Shown here one piece after another: positions 53,521-62,612 of a DNA stretch of 64,000 nucleotides (the stretch's first letter is position 1; each line of letters starts with the position of its first letter). Position numbers and translations under genes: made by a program. The notes under the pieces are model-generated. The model made no database searches and was not told where the DNA came from. It saw only the letters and a program-made list of their open reading frames with translations. This stretch comes from G963674665 sp963674665. GTDB taxonomy: Bacteria; Desulfobacterota; Desulfovibrionia; Desulfovibrionales; Desulfovibrionaceae. The DNA lies in the NCBI GenBank assembly GCA_963674665.2, contig CAXXPL010000005.1, positions 372,001 through 436,000 of the forward strand, given 5' to 3'.

Positions 53521-53799
53521 ATGATAAAATCATTCAAACATAAGGGGCTCAAACTATTCTTCGAAACAGGATCGACAAAGGGCATACAGACCAACCATGC
53601 CGGAAAATTGGGCGACATCTTGGATTTTATTGATGCCGCAGTCGATGTTGGGGATATGGACCTGCCGGGTTTTCGACTACACCCCCTGGTAGGCGATCGT
53701 AAGGGAACATGGGCGGTGACTGTTTCCGGGAACTGGCGTGTGACCTTTCGATTCGAGAATGGTGACGCCTATGTGGTGAACTACGAAGACTATCATTGA
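53521..53799 (+). CDS. higB: HigB/RelE-type toxin
   Basis: 92 residues of the RelE superfamily: IKSFKHKGLKLFFETGSTKGI opening, LPGFRLHPLVGDRKGTWAVTV, and NWRVTFRFENGDAYVVNYEDYH at the end, the hallmark of HigB-type mRNA interferases that cut translated mRNA on the ribosome. ATG 53521 chosen; the ORF extends 7 codons upstream into the operator. Toxin-first order with the antitoxin 9 bp downstream is typical of higBA. Confidence 0.93.
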   Translation: MIKSFKHKGLKLFFETGSTKGIQTNHAGKLGDILDFIDAAVDVGDMDLPGFRLHPLVGDRKGTWAVTVSGNWRVTFRFENGDAYVVNYEDYH

Positions 53800-53808
53800 G
53801 GTTTTTAG

Positions 53809-54120
53809 ATGAACATGACCGATAGAAAGCCCACACATCCGGGAGGTGTGCTGCGCAGGCAACATCTGGATATCCTGGGAATCAGCATCAGCGATTTCGC
53901 CGCGCGGCTAGGGGTCAGCCGAAAGACCCTCTCCAAATTGCTGAACGAGCGCGGGGCTGTTACTCCGGATATGGCCCTGCGTCTCTCCAGAGCTCTTGGT
54001 ACCTCCCCCGAGGTCTGGCTGAATTTGCAGCAGAAGGTGGATCTGTGGAACGCCGCGCATACTTTGACTGGATGGCAGGAAGTCGCTCCAGTTTCGAGAG
54101 AGGAGCACAGGGCGGAGTGA
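53809..54120 (+). CDS. higA: HigA-type antitoxin, XRE helix-turn-helix
   Basis: 103 residues with PTHPGGVLRRQHLDILGIS, the standard HigA opening, an HTH (SDFAARLGVSRKTLSKLLNERG, about 28-49) and the LSRALGTSPEVWLNLQQKVDLW block. Neutralises HigB and represses the operon through the inverted repeat upstream. Confidence 0.94.
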   Translation: MNMTDRKPTHPGGVLRRQHLDILGISISDFAARLGVSRKTLSKLLNERGAVTPDMALRLSRALGTSPEVWLNLQQKVDLWNAAHTLTGWQEVAPVSREEHRAE

Positions 54121-54138
54121 ACCTGCCGAGTACCCCGC

Positions 54139-54192
54139 CTTGAATGGAAAGAGGCCTGGAAGCGCATGCTCCCAGGCCTCTTTCCATTCAAG
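54139..54192. terminator. Long perfect bidirectional hairpin between higA and rsgA
   Basis: A 21-bp stem, CTTGAATGGAAAGAGGCCTG and its complement, around an 11-base loop. It separates convergent genes. Confidence 0.88.
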
Positions 54193-54203
54193 GTTCCTGC
54201 GAA

Positions 54204-55307
54204 TCATCTCCTGCTGTTGATGTCTTTTCTCAGCTTGGCCACGAACTGCCAGCGGTCCTTTTCCACCCGGTTGGCGCTCTTTGTGCGGCGCTCCTCGAGA
54301 TAGTCCATCTCGCGCTTCATCTTGTGATAGCTTTCCAGCCGTTTTGGCGGGAGTTCGCCGGTTTCCACGGCGCGCCGTACGGCGCAGCCGGGTTCGTGCT
54401 GGTGTGAGCAGTCAGCGAAGCGACACATCTCGGCCAGCTTCAGGATGTCCGCAAAGACGCTCTCCACACCCTGGCCAGACTCGTGGAACGCGATTTCACG
54501 GATACCCGGGTTGTCCATGAGCAGCCCTCCCTGGGGCATGCGGATGAGTTCCCGGGTCGTGGTGGTGTGACGCCCCTTGCCGACGCTGTTGCTCACAGCG
54601 CCAGTGGCCTTGATGTCGGTGCCGTGGAGCATGTTGGCCAGGGTGGACTTGCCCGCGCCCGAGGACCCGAGCATGGCGATGGTGCCGCCTGGAATCAGGA
54701 GACTCTCCAGTTCGTCCAGGCCCCTGCGCTCCAGCGTGGAGGTCAACACCACGGGCACGCCAAAGGCTATGGCCTCCACCTCTTCCTGGAACCGCTCTGG
54801 TTGGTCGTGCAGGTCCGCCTTGGTCAGCACCACCACGGGGTTCATGCCGCAGGTGTAGACCAGGGTGAGGTACCGCTCCAGCCGCCTGAGGTTGAAGTCG
54901 CGGTCCAGGCCGCAGACGATGAACACGGTGTCGAGGTTGGCGGCCAAAGCCTGCCCGCGCACGGCGCCCCCGGAGCGGTTGCCCCGGGAGCCCGCCTCCC
55001 CTCGCGAGAGCATATTCCTGCGGGGGAAGACGTGGGTGATCATGGTGTCCTGCACCAGCACCCAGTCGCCGGTGACAGGGTAGTCCTTGCCGTCGGAATG
55101 CAGCAGTCTTCCGGCAGGGGAGCACAGCCACTCCCGTTGCCCGTCAGCCACCAGGAACAGGCCCCGTTGCGCGCTGATCACGCGGGCGGCACGCCCCTGG
55201 GGCGCGTCCATGGCTGCCAGTTGTTGCTCAAAGTGTTCGCTCCACCCCAGTTGGTGGAGGAGGGTGGTGTATTGGGATGTGCCGGATGATTCGGTCTTGT
55301 TGGTCAT
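54204..55307 (-). CDS. rsgA: Ribosome small-subunit biogenesis GTPase RsgA
   Basis: 367 residues: N-terminal OB domain (about 40-110), circularly permuted GTPase with G4 LTKAD (about 175), G1 GSSGAGKSTLAN (about 215), G3 DNPGIRE, and a C-terminal zinc knuckle (CRFADCSHQHEPGC). Helps late maturation of the 30S subunit. Carries an extended N-terminus (TESSGTSQYTTLLHQLGWSEHFE) seen in longer RsgA variants. Confidence 0.95.
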   Translation of the reverse strand: MTNKTESSGTSQYTTLLHQLGWSEHFEQQLAAMDAPQGRAARVISAQRGLFLVADGQREWLCSPAGRLLHSDGKDYPVTGDWVLVQDTMITHVFPRRNMLSRGEAGSRGNRSGGAVRGQALAANLDTVFIVCGLDRDFNLRRLERYLTLVYTCGMNPVVVLTKADLHDQPERFQEEVEAIAFGVPVVLTSTLERRGLDELESLLIPGGTIAMLGSSGAGKSTLANMLHGTDIKATGAVSNSVGKGRHTTTTRELIRMPQGGLLMDNPGIREIAFHESGQGVESVFADILKLAEMCRFADCSHQHEPGCAVRRAVETGELPPKRLESYHKMKREMDYLEERRTKSANRVEKDRWQFVAKLRKDINSRR

Positions 55308-55851
55308 GATCTTTCACCATTTCTGAATGCCCCCATTGAATTTGGAGGCGTGATTCACGGGCATCGTCCAATGACGCGGGATCATGGGCGATGGGCTGCC
55401 ATTGCATGGTGAAGGCGTTGCGGAAACAAAAGGGTGCGCGAAAAGATGGGTTTCAGGCGAAACACCAATCGGACAGGCCAAAACGGCCAAATGAAGTCCC
55501 GCACCGGAGCGCGGGGGGAGCGGTTCAGGCCCGACGATCGCCCTTTGTTTCGGCAACGCGTGGCACAAGCTCCAAAGACCGGCTGAACATCCAGACTCCT
55601 GTGATGTAGATGTGCCGCCCCTCTGCCAGAAACAGGTGCACCTGTCAATACAGCTGGCGGGAAGAGAAAATGGGAAGCCTGTTTTTCGCCCATGAAAACT
55701 CTGCTGGACAGGGCGGGTCGGATGGTGAGATGTGTTACGGCCACTGGTCATGGACGAACAGCGGTCAGAGGAAAAGGGGGGGGATGGATCGCAGGTTTGG
55801 AGGGGGACCCGCAAACGCACCCTGAATCACGGATCAGACAAGGCTCCCTGT
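55308..55851. other. Intergenic stretch, no supported gene
   Basis: About 540 bp upstream of both rsgA and the exporter gene. Overlapping ORFs on both strands here have no motifs or ribosome binding sites. GC-rich, so the ORFs are expected by chance. Confidence 0.45.
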
Positions 55852-56457
55852 ATGCTCGGCATTCTTTTGTACGCCATCGGCGTGATGTATACCCCCGGCC
55901 CGGTGAACATCATCAGTTTGAACATCGGCGCGCAGGGGCGGTTCAAGGCCCATATCCCCTTTTTGATCGGGATATGGAGCGTCCTGTGCTTCTATTTTCT
56001 GCTCATCGGCTATGCGGGGCGAATGGTGGTGAACGACAGGGTGCTCCCCTTCATCGCCATTGGGGGCGTTTGCTTCATCCTGCACCTCGCCTACAGGATA
56101 CTGACCTCCACCATCAAGGATGTGGAGGGGAGCAGGACGGCCGTTTTGACCTTCAAGGACGGGGTACTGATGCAGCTGCTCAATCCCAAGGTCATGCTCG
56201 TGGTGCTTCCCGTGGCCACGGTCCAGTTTCCCGCCGCCGGCATAGACGGCGCCGGGGTGGCTCTCTGGTCCCTGCTTCTCAGCGGGCTCGGCCTGTTGGC
56301 CGCCTTTATCTACGCCGGATTGGGGGCCTCCGTGTCCCGGCGTCTCCGCAACACGAAATTTCTCAGGTATATCAACGTGGCCCTGGGGCTGATGCTCATC
56401 GCCGTTGCCGCGGATATGGCCTGGCACCATGTGTACCTGGCCTTTCGCTCCCTGTAG
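55852..56457 (+). CDS. LysE/RhtB-family exporter
   Basis: 201 residues, six helices. YTPGPVNIISLNIGAQGR (about 12-29) is the LysE-family signature; LLNPKVMLVVLP is the second conserved motif (about 117-128). Exports amino acids or similar small molecules. The ORF reaches upstream to 55732, but the family start is ATG 55852. Same strand as mntP, 115 bp upstream of it. Confidence 0.85.
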   Translation: MLGILLYAIGVMYTPGPVNIISLNIGAQGRFKAHIPFLIGIWSVLCFYFLLIGYAGRMVVNDRVLPFIAIGGVCFILHLAYRILTSTIKDVEGSRTAVLTFKDGVLMQLLNPKVMLVVLPVATVQFPAAGIDGAGVALWSLLLSGLGLLAAFIYAGLGASVSRRLRNTKFLRYINVALGLMLIAVAADMAWHHVYLAFRSL

Positions 56458-56571
56458 CTTGTTCCGTGACAGGTAGATCCCGCCTCCCTTCCCCTTTGGT
56501 CCGGAACCGCTCCAAACCGGGGCTTGTTATCGGCCGGAAAACTGGCTAAGCCTCCTTGGTTGGAAGGACAC

Positions 56572-57147
56572 ATGGGTACTCTTGAACTCGTCACCATAGC
56601 CGTCGCCCTTGCCATGGATGCCTTTGCCGTGTCCATCGCCACAGGTGTATCCCTCAAATCGGTCAACCCGAGGCAGACGTTCCGTCTGTCCTGGCATTTC
56701 GGCCTGTTCCAGGCCCTTATGCCCATTCTCGGCTGGCTCATGGGGGGCACGGTGCGCTCCTATATCGAGGCCTATGACCATTGGATCGCCTTTGTTCTGC
56801 TCGCATACATCGGCTACAAGATGATCCGCGAAGCCTTTGACCACGAGGACGAGGCCAAGGGCGACCCCACAAAGGGCATGCGGCTGATCATCCTCTCCGT
56901 GGCCACGAGCATCGACGCCCTTGCCGTGGGCCTCAGCCTCTCCATGCTGGGGATCTCGGTGTGGTGGCCCGCTCTGGTCATAGGGGTCGTGGCCCTGCTC
57001 TTCACCATGACGGGGCTGCACCTGGGCAAGACAGTCGTGCGGGCCAAAAGCATCGGCAAGTACGCCGAGCTGCTCGGAGGGGCGGTGCTGATCGGCATCG
57101 GCCTGAAAATCCTGTGGGAGCACGGCGCCCTGTCCTGGCTGGCGTAG
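56572..57147 (+). CDS. mntP: Manganese efflux pump MntP
   Basis: 191 residues, six helices, two DUF204 repeats. AVALAMDAFAVSIATG and LSVATSIDALAVGLSLS contain the paired Asp residues of the metal path; HFGLFQALMPILGWLMG is also conserved. Protects against manganese excess. GGAAGGACAC before ATG 56572. I looked for a yybP-ykoY manganese riboswitch in the 114-bp leader and did not find a convincing one. Confidence 0.93.
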   Translation: MGTLELVTIAVALAMDAFAVSIATGVSLKSVNPRQTFRLSWHFGLFQALMPILGWLMGGTVRSYIEAYDHWIAFVLLAYIGYKMIREAFDHEDEAKGDPTKGMRLIILSVATSIDALAVGLSLSMLGISVWWPALVIGVVALLFTMTGLHLGKTVVRAKSIGKYAELLGGAVLIGIGLKILWEHGALSWLA

Positions 57148-57490
57148 ACGCCGGGTACTCCCTGCCCATTCTCGTCCTGTTTTCCAATCCATCTCCCCGG
57201 TGCTTCTGCCTGCACTCAGTGCGATATCGCATCTTAACTTGATATTGTTGCGTTTTCCTTGATTGTGATCTAGTATTCTATACTTGGGCGCAAACTCGTC
57301 CCCGTGAGTTTGTGGCTGACCTATTGCTACATTCTTTGTCGTGTTACAGTGGCTCTTCGTCTTTGGGGCGGGTTGGTTGCTTCAATTGCGGATGTGGATG
57401 ATCATGCTGATTCAAACGCATTTCGGGGAGATAGTTATTTGATGAGTCGAGAAATACATCGTATCTTCAGTCCATTCCTGTTGGTGTAAG
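57148..57490. other. Intergenic stretch
   Basis: About 340 bp. A 61-codon ORF (57304-57489) directly precedes the next gene but lacks motifs and a good start; not called as a gene. Confidence 0.4.
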
Positions 57491-57940
57491 ATGACGTATA
57501 AATTTGGCTCGAGAATATTGTATGTATTCATTGTTTTTTATGTATTCGTGTTTTGTGTTTTTGTTTTTGGTCTGCTCGGAATGGATAGGTCAATTCCACA
57601 GATAGTGCTCATGGTTACAATAACTGGTTTGTTGTTTTTCGCTATGTTCAATACTATTGGGAAACATGCAAAGGAGGTTGCGATCGACAAGAATTTTGTT
57701 TCTGTAAAATACATGTGGAGATCGATTGGGTATGAAGTTGATAGGATGTCTGAGTTGAGCTTTCGTTGCCCGTCATTGTTATTTTTGGGCAAGGCTTGTT
57801 TTTAATATAATGGAAATCCAGTCATACTGTTGTTTATTGTTATGCCTTTCAATGCTATTGGCTACAGGGAGTTTCCGAGAATGTGTAACCATATTGAAAA
57901 AGTATGTGGAGTTCATGGAGATGTGAGTGAGTCAGAATAA
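57491..57940 (+). pseudogene. Small two-helix membrane protein split by an in-frame stop
   Basis: From ATG 57491: two helices (LYVFIVFYVFVFCVFVFGLL, IVLMVTITGLLFFAMF) and a short soluble part (IDKNFVSVKYMWRSIGYEVD). TAA at 57803-57805 ends it at 104 residues. The same frame goes on with coherent text (YNGNPVILLFIVMPFNAIGY) to TAA 57940, giving 149 codons in total. AT-rich. Either a recent nonsense mutation or a shorter working protein. No family recognised; the layout is like small PH-domain membrane proteins. Confidence 0.5.
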
Positions 57941-58268
57941 TGCATGGTGGGTTGGATTGATTCTTGTTTGCCTTTTTGTATTGTTTTCTGAACTCCTGAT
58001 TGTAGAAGTAAAATCAATGTAAATATTACAATATTGCTGATGACGGAAAACACTATAACATGGTCATGGAAGTGATTCGCTAAGATTTTGATAAACAGAT
58101 TTTTACAATTACAAGCACGGCACTCGGCAGCCATGTGTGTTGCTCCGTACTGTTCAATGTCGTAGACGGGTAACGCACCTGGCTCCATGACAAGGGCGGG
58201 GCAAGGTTTAATGGGGCCAAGCCCGATTGGTTGCAACGTCAATGATCATCAACCTTCAAGGAACATAT
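57941..58268. other. Intergenic stretch
   Basis: About 330 bp with no supported gene. AT-rich to 58110, then a GC-rich leader before the secreted-protein gene. Confidence 0.4.
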
Positions 58269-59231
58269 ATGATTCGCCAACGTCTTTTTGTCCTGTTCGC
58301 TCTCTTTGCCTGTGCCTTGTGCCTCTTGCCGGTTTCGTCCACGGCTTCCGCGGCCGAGGGCTCCATCTCCACCCGAGAGCTCGCCCAGGCAGTGGAGAGC
58401 AGGGACGCGGAGCACTTGAGAACCTTGCTCGAAAAGGCCGGTGCGCCCCCGGAGGAGCTTGACCATGTTCTTGGCCCGGTTTCAGGTCAGGAGTCTTTGC
58501 CTCTATCAGAGGTTGAGCTGATTTCCGCGAACAAGCAGCTGTCCATCCTCATCCTGCACAGAGACCTGGGCAGGGACCTGTGGCTGTATCTGACAAACAC
58601 GGGGGCGTCGGACGCCACGGACGGGCAAAGTCGCATTGTGGGGCATGACGGCTTCGGCAGCCCCAGCACCATGGTGCAGGCGCCCATTGCCATGAGTGAC
58701 GGGAAAATCATTTTTGCTGTGGGTTCCAAGCAGGGCAGCGGCACCGGGGTCTTGCTGCTCGGCGTGACCTGGCTGCGCTGGGACAAGTGGGGCGTTGACC
58801 GCATCCTGGACTACCCCACAGAGGGGTATGTTGCGGGCTGGGGACTGCCCTTTGACCGAGAGTTCGGTTCCAAGACAGTGTTCAATAGCTGGAAAGAGGA
58901 CAACTATGTGATCGATGTGATGTTTTCAGCGGCCTATACCGACGTTGAGAACCAGAAACCGCTCCTCGCCTTTGAGGCGCCAGTGCGCTACGTGTATGAC
59001 GTGGCAAAGGCCTGGTTCGATGTGGACGCGTCCCGCTCCCAAATGACAGAAGAGCAGGTGAATGGGCTGTTCAACGACGCAGCGGACGGCTTCCTGGAAC
59101 ACAACCTCCAGCGCCTGAAAGCCCTGGCCACGCAAGGCACAGAGGCCCAGAAACACTGGCTGGGGCGTTTGCTGTCGCAGTGTGAGGACAGCCCGGCCAA
59201 AGAGGAGCTGTCACGTCTGCTTGGGTATTGA
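58269..59231 (+). CDS. Secreted protein of unknown function
   Basis: 320 residues with a signal peptide (MIRQRLFVLFALFACALCLLP, cleaved near STASAAEG). The mature part starts with a helical segment (STRELAQAVESRDAEHLRTLLEKAG) and continues as a mixed domain with GSGTGVLLLGVTWLRWDKWG and GYVAGWGLPFDREFG. AAGGAAC before ATG 58269. No family recognised. The longer ORF to 58227 is not supported. Confidence 0.7.
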   Translation: MIRQRLFVLFALFACALCLLPVSSTASAAEGSISTRELAQAVESRDAEHLRTLLEKAGAPPEELDHVLGPVSGQESLPLSEVELISANKQLSILILHRDLGRDLWLYLTNTGASDATDGQSRIVGHDGFGSPSTMVQAPIAMSDGKIIFAVGSKQGSGTGVLLLGVTWLRWDKWGVDRILDYPTEGYVAGWGLPFDREFGSKTVFNSWKEDNYVIDVMFSAAYTDVENQKPLLAFEAPVRYVYDVAKAWFDVDASRSQMTEEQVNGLFNDAADGFLEHNLQRLKALATQGTEAQKHWLGRLLSQCEDSPAKEELSRLLGY

Positions 59232-59318
59232 GTGCCGGGTGTGGCGCCTGTAATAGTTTATTTCATGGCCATGTTCCGTAGAGATGATTCCGTAAAAAGA
59301 GCATTGCGGGAGTTGCCG

Positions 59319-59507
59319 ATGAAAAAGGTTATTATTGGTAGTGTAATTGTCCTTGCCGTTATCCTGGTGATAGTGTTTTTATATACAAAAGATCTTGAAG
59401 TTGTTTTTCATGTTTTCACAATATTGGGTGTTGTATTGGCTGCATCCATTATAAAAGGCTATGTGATTGGATCTCACGGTCCAGATAATGATACGGATGA
59501 GCAATAG
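59319..59507 (+). CDS. Small two-helix membrane protein
   Basis: 62 residues from ATG 59319, preceded by GGGAG at 7-8 nt; an in-frame ATG at 59265 would add 18 residues. Two hydrophobic segments (VIIGSVIVLAVILVIVFLY, VFHVFTILGVVLAASII). No family recognised; 87 bp after the secreted-protein gene. Confidence 0.5.
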   Translation: MKKVIIGSVIVLAVILVIVFLYTKDLEVVFHVFTILGVVLAASIIKGYVIGSHGPDNDTDEQ

Positions 59508-59746
59508 TTTTTTTGTGCTGGGCTACTTGTAGGGTTCACAATTGTGTTTCTCACAGTGAGTTTTTACAGATCTTGATCAGGCCAGTAGCGTGTTGTCCTC
59601 ATAATTCATCGAGATGAATCATGAACGCATAAGCGTGATTTCCAGTTAGCTTACGCACTACCCAATAATTAGGACTTTTCCGTTTCAGGCGACAGAGGCT
59701 TTGAGATTGCACCCCGTTCGAATCCATTGACCAAGGAGACCGCCCC

Positions 59747-60772
59747 ATGTCGGATTCTATCGGCTTCGGCATCGTCGGCCTGGGCATGGCCGCCGAACTG
59801 CATGCGCAGGGCATAGCAGCCAATGCGGAGCAGGGCGCGCGCCTGGTCGCCATGGCCTCGCGCGCCCCGGGCGCGGCCCTGGAGCGGGCGCAGAAATTTG
59901 GAGCGCCCTGCGTGTCCTTTGAGGAGCTGCTGGCCAACCCCGAGGTGCGCGTGGTGTGCCTGTGCACGCCCAGCGGGATGCACGCCGGCCAGGCCCTGCA
60001 GGTGGCGCGGGCCGGCAAGCATCTGCTTGTCGAGAAGCCCATGGCCCTGAGCCTTGGGGATGCCGACGTCATGATAGACGCGTTTGAGGAAAGCGGCCTG
60101 CTCCTCGGCGTTGCCCTGCAGCGGCGGGCCGAGCCCATGTTCCAGCGCATTGCCCAGGCCATACACGAGGGCGATCTGGGCGAACCGACGCTGGGCATCG
60201 TCACCATCCCGTACTTTCGCGGCATGAGCTATTACAACCTCGCGGACTGGCGGGGCACTTGGATCCAGGACGGCGGCGGCGTGCTCATGAACCAGGGCTA
60301 TCACCTGGTGGATCTGCTGGTCTGGTTCATGGGGGAGCCTGTGGACGTCTCTGCCCGGGCCGCCACCCTGGCCCGCGACATCGAGGTGGAAGACACCCTG
60401 GCCGCCACACTCAGGTTTCCAAACGGAGCACTGGCCACCATAGCGGCCACCAGCACAGCCGAGCCCGGCTTTCCGCACCGCGTGGAGGTGTACGGCACCA
60501 AGGGGGGCGTTCAGGTGGATGGCGAAAACGTGTCGCGGTGGGAGTTGGCCGCTCCGGAAAGCACCAAGGTGCCACCCTGGCACAGCGCTGTCCAGCAGGC
60601 AGCCGGAGCAGGGGGCGATCCAAGGGGCGTTGGCGCGTCAGGGCATGCCAAACTCATTGCCAACTTCATGCGGACCCTGCGCGGCAAGGATACCCTGGCG
60701 GCTGACGGCCGCGAAGGCCGCCGGGCACTGAAGGTGATCCAGGAGTGCTACACCAGCGCCGGCATGCTGTAG
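59747..60772 (+). CDS. Gfo/Idh/MocA-family NAD(P)-dependent oxidoreductase
   Basis: 341 residues: Rossmann fold (GFGIVGLGMAAELHAQGI), the EKPMALS motif (catalytic Lys in the conserved EKP, about residue 98) and the GGGVLMNQGYHLVDLLVW segment (about 177-196) with the family's active-site His. Oxidises a sugar, sugar acid or inositol-type hydroxyl. It opens the sugar-acid group at the right end, convergent with the cupin gene and separated from it by a terminator hairpin. Confidence 0.92.
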   Translation: MSDSIGFGIVGLGMAAELHAQGIAANAEQGARLVAMASRAPGAALERAQKFGAPCVSFEELLANPEVRVVCLCTPSGMHAGQALQVARAGKHLLVEKPMALSLGDADVMIDAFEESGLLLGVALQRRAEPMFQRIAQAIHEGDLGEPTLGIVTIPYFRGMSYYNLADWRGTWIQDGGGVLMNQGYHLVDLLVWFMGEPVDVSARAATLARDIEVEDTLAATLRFPNGALATIAATSTAEPGFPHRVEVYGTKGGVQVDGENVSRWELAAPESTKVPPWHSAVQQAAGAGGDPRGVGASGHAKLIANFMRTLRGKDTLAADGREGRRALKVIQECYTSAGML

Positions 60773-60814
60773 CGCAGTATGATTTCTCAACATACGACTT
60801 TGGGACTTGGTTTT

Positions 60815-60853
60815 CCGGGGGGAAACCTTTCTGAAGAAAGGTTCTCCCCCCGG
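60815..60853. terminator. Nested hairpin, recurrent terminator type
   Basis: CCGGGGGGaAACCTTTCT / AGAAAGGTTcTCCCCCCGG between convergent genes. Same layout as at 49251 and 52294. Confidence 0.82.
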
Positions 60854-60896
60854 ACCCCCCTTCCAAAGACGTTCAATAAGTTACAAGCACTGGCGG

Positions 60897-61241
60897 TTAC
60901 TTCTCGATCTTTGCGGATGCCGGGAACTCGTCGCGCCTTGGTGTAAAGATATCCAGCAATTCGAGCCCCTCTTTTCCCGCGGTGGCGCCGTGCCGCACGT
61001 TTGGAGGGAAGTGCAGCATGTCACCGGCGCGCAGTTCGTGCTTGGCGTTTTCCACGGTGAAAAAGGCCGTGCCGGACACGATATGCGTAAGCTGCTCGTT
61101 GGAGTGCGTGTGCCCGGGCGTGGTCAATCCCGGCGCAAAGCGCACCAGCACCATGGTCAGCGCTTCGCCGTGCACAACCTTGCGTTGCAGCCCCTCGCTC
61201 ACATTGTCCCACGCCAGCTCGTCCCAATTCACCGGAAACAT
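60897..61241 (-). CDS. Small cupin-domain protein
   Basis: 114 residues, one beta-barrel cupin: GHTHSNEQLTHIVSGTAFFTVE (motif 1: HxH...E) and GDMLHFPPNVRHGATA (motif 2 with H). These residues bind one metal. GGAGGTGGAC sits before ATG 61241 (GTG 61247 is also possible). Lies 26 bp downstream of the LarA-like gene, so it is in the same operon. Isomerase, regulator or stabiliser role unknown. Confidence 0.9.
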   Translation of the reverse strand: MFPVNWDELAWDNVSEGLQRKVVHGEALTMVLVRFAPGLTTPGHTHSNEQLTHIVSGTAFFTVENAKHELRAGDMLHFPPNVRHGATAGKEGLELLDIFTPRRDEFPASAKIEK

Positions 61242-61267
61242 GTCCACCTCCGTTCAGGTATTCGAAT

Positions 61268-62545
61268 TCAATCGCGTTTGTCGTCGCGCAAGCGGTACAG
61301 GATCTCTCCGGCTTTTCGCACGAAAAGGATCCCTTGGTCCTCGCGGTCCGCGTACGCGTCCAGGTCTATGGAATCCGGGTCCATGTACCCGAGGTTGATC
61401 GTCTTGCACACATTCTCGGGGATGGATGTCGCCAGGATGACCTCGATGCGGGGGCGCTCCTGGCCGTGTTCATATGTGCCGACCCCCCGCACGTGGGTGG
61501 AGTGGGCCAGCACGCCCTTGGGGATGTCGGCGAACCGTTCCATGCGCCCCAGAAAGTAGTCGCGGACGTGGTACCCCACTTTCAGGATGTCCCTGCCCCA
61601 GGTGCGCGACACCTCTGTGATGTGTTTGCCGTGGATGATCAGCCGCCCGCCGTCGGCCACCACGGGCTCGAGCTTGTACATCACCTTGCCCGCCACCCAC
61701 AGCTCGTCGTACATGCTCGAGGCTGTGCCCAGCACGGTGTGGAATGGTTTTTCCACATATCGGATGTGCACCTCGCGGGAAAGATCGGCTGCCGCGTTCC
61801 AGGCCTCGTCCACCTGTCCGCAATAGAATCCGGCCAGGGAGCCGTGGGGCGTACCGTCGGAGCGTACCACCATGGCCGCCAGCAGGCAGGGCGTGTCCAC
61901 CATGGTGGCGGCGCGGTCTATGGCCCGGCGCGTGGGCGTATCCTTCACCCCTATGGTGTCCCAGCAGGTGACCACCGCTCCCAGCCAGTGGGTGTAGTGC
62001 AGGAAGTCTCCGCCCGAGACCCCGGGGAAGAGGTACTTATTTCCGCCTGAAAAACCGGCCACCTCGTGGGGGAAGACCGGACCCAGCACAATGATGAGGT
62101 CGTACTCCAGCACCGCCTTGTTGATGACCACGTCCACGCCCTGGTCAAAGAGGCCGTTTGTCAGGCCGGAGATTTCGCCTCCGCTGATGCGGCCGATTTT
62201 GACCAGTGTGCCGTCCAGGTCCCAGCGGTGGTTCAACAGCCGCACATTACCGTAGATTTCCTCGCGTTCCCTGGCGGTTATTCCGTACAGATCGAGGATT
62301 TCCTTGTCGCTCATGGGCTGGTGCGTGCCCAGGGCCACCATGAAATCCAGTCGGGCCGCGTATGCTCCCACTTCCTGGTGCATCAGCCTGACCATCATGG
62401 GCAGGGGCGAGGTGCGTGTGGAGTCGGGCGTGAGCACCAGCACGCGTTTGCCCCGCACGGTGTCGGCAGGTATGCCCTGCCGCAATATTTCCCGCGCCTG
62501 GTTTTCATCCAAGGCGGTGTGCAACGATCCCGCGCCTGCGTGCAT
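61268..62545 (-). CDS. LarA-like nickel-dependent racemase/epimerase (DUF2088)
   Basis: 425 residues: LTPDSTRTSPLP (about 36-47), FMVALGTHQPMSD with the conserved His, GPVFPHEVAGFSGGNKYLFPG with the second His and the lysine that carries the nickel-pincer cofactor in LarA, and THWLGAV. LarA relatives racemise lactate or epimerise other 2-hydroxy acids. The surrounding cupin, 6-phosphogluconate dehydrogenase and Gfo/Idh/MocA genes suggest an aldonic acid substrate rather than lactate (inference). No larB, larC or larE gene is in the window, so cofactor would be made elsewhere. Confidence 0.88.
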   Translation of the reverse strand: MHAGAGSLHTALDENQAREILRQGIPADTVRGKRVLVLTPDSTRTSPLPMMVRLMHQEVGAYAARLDFMVALGTHQPMSDKEILDLYGITAREREEIYGNVRLLNHRWDLDGTLVKIGRISGGEISGLTNGLFDQGVDVVINKAVLEYDLIIVLGPVFPHEVAGFSGGNKYLFPGVSGGDFLHYTHWLGAVVTCWDTIGVKDTPTRRAIDRAATMVDTPCLLAAMVVRSDGTPHGSLAGFYCGQVDEAWNAAADLSREVHIRYVEKPFHTVLGTASSMYDELWVAGKVMYKLEPVVADGGRLIIHGKHITEVSRTWGRDILKVGYHVRDYFLGRMERFADIPKGVLAHSTHVRGVGTYEHGQERPRIEVILATSIPENVCKTINLGYMDPDSIDLDAYADREDQGILFVRKAGEILYRLRDDKRD

Positions 62546-62612
62546 GGCGTACTCCCTGGGTTAAGGTGACTTCAGGCAAATCCCGTTTTCCTTGTCGCGA
62601 TTCATGGGCGCG

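Noticed and set aside
56458..56571. Manganese riboswitch (yybP-ykoY) upstream of mntP
   Set aside because: The expected conserved loops could not be found by eye in this 114-bp leader.
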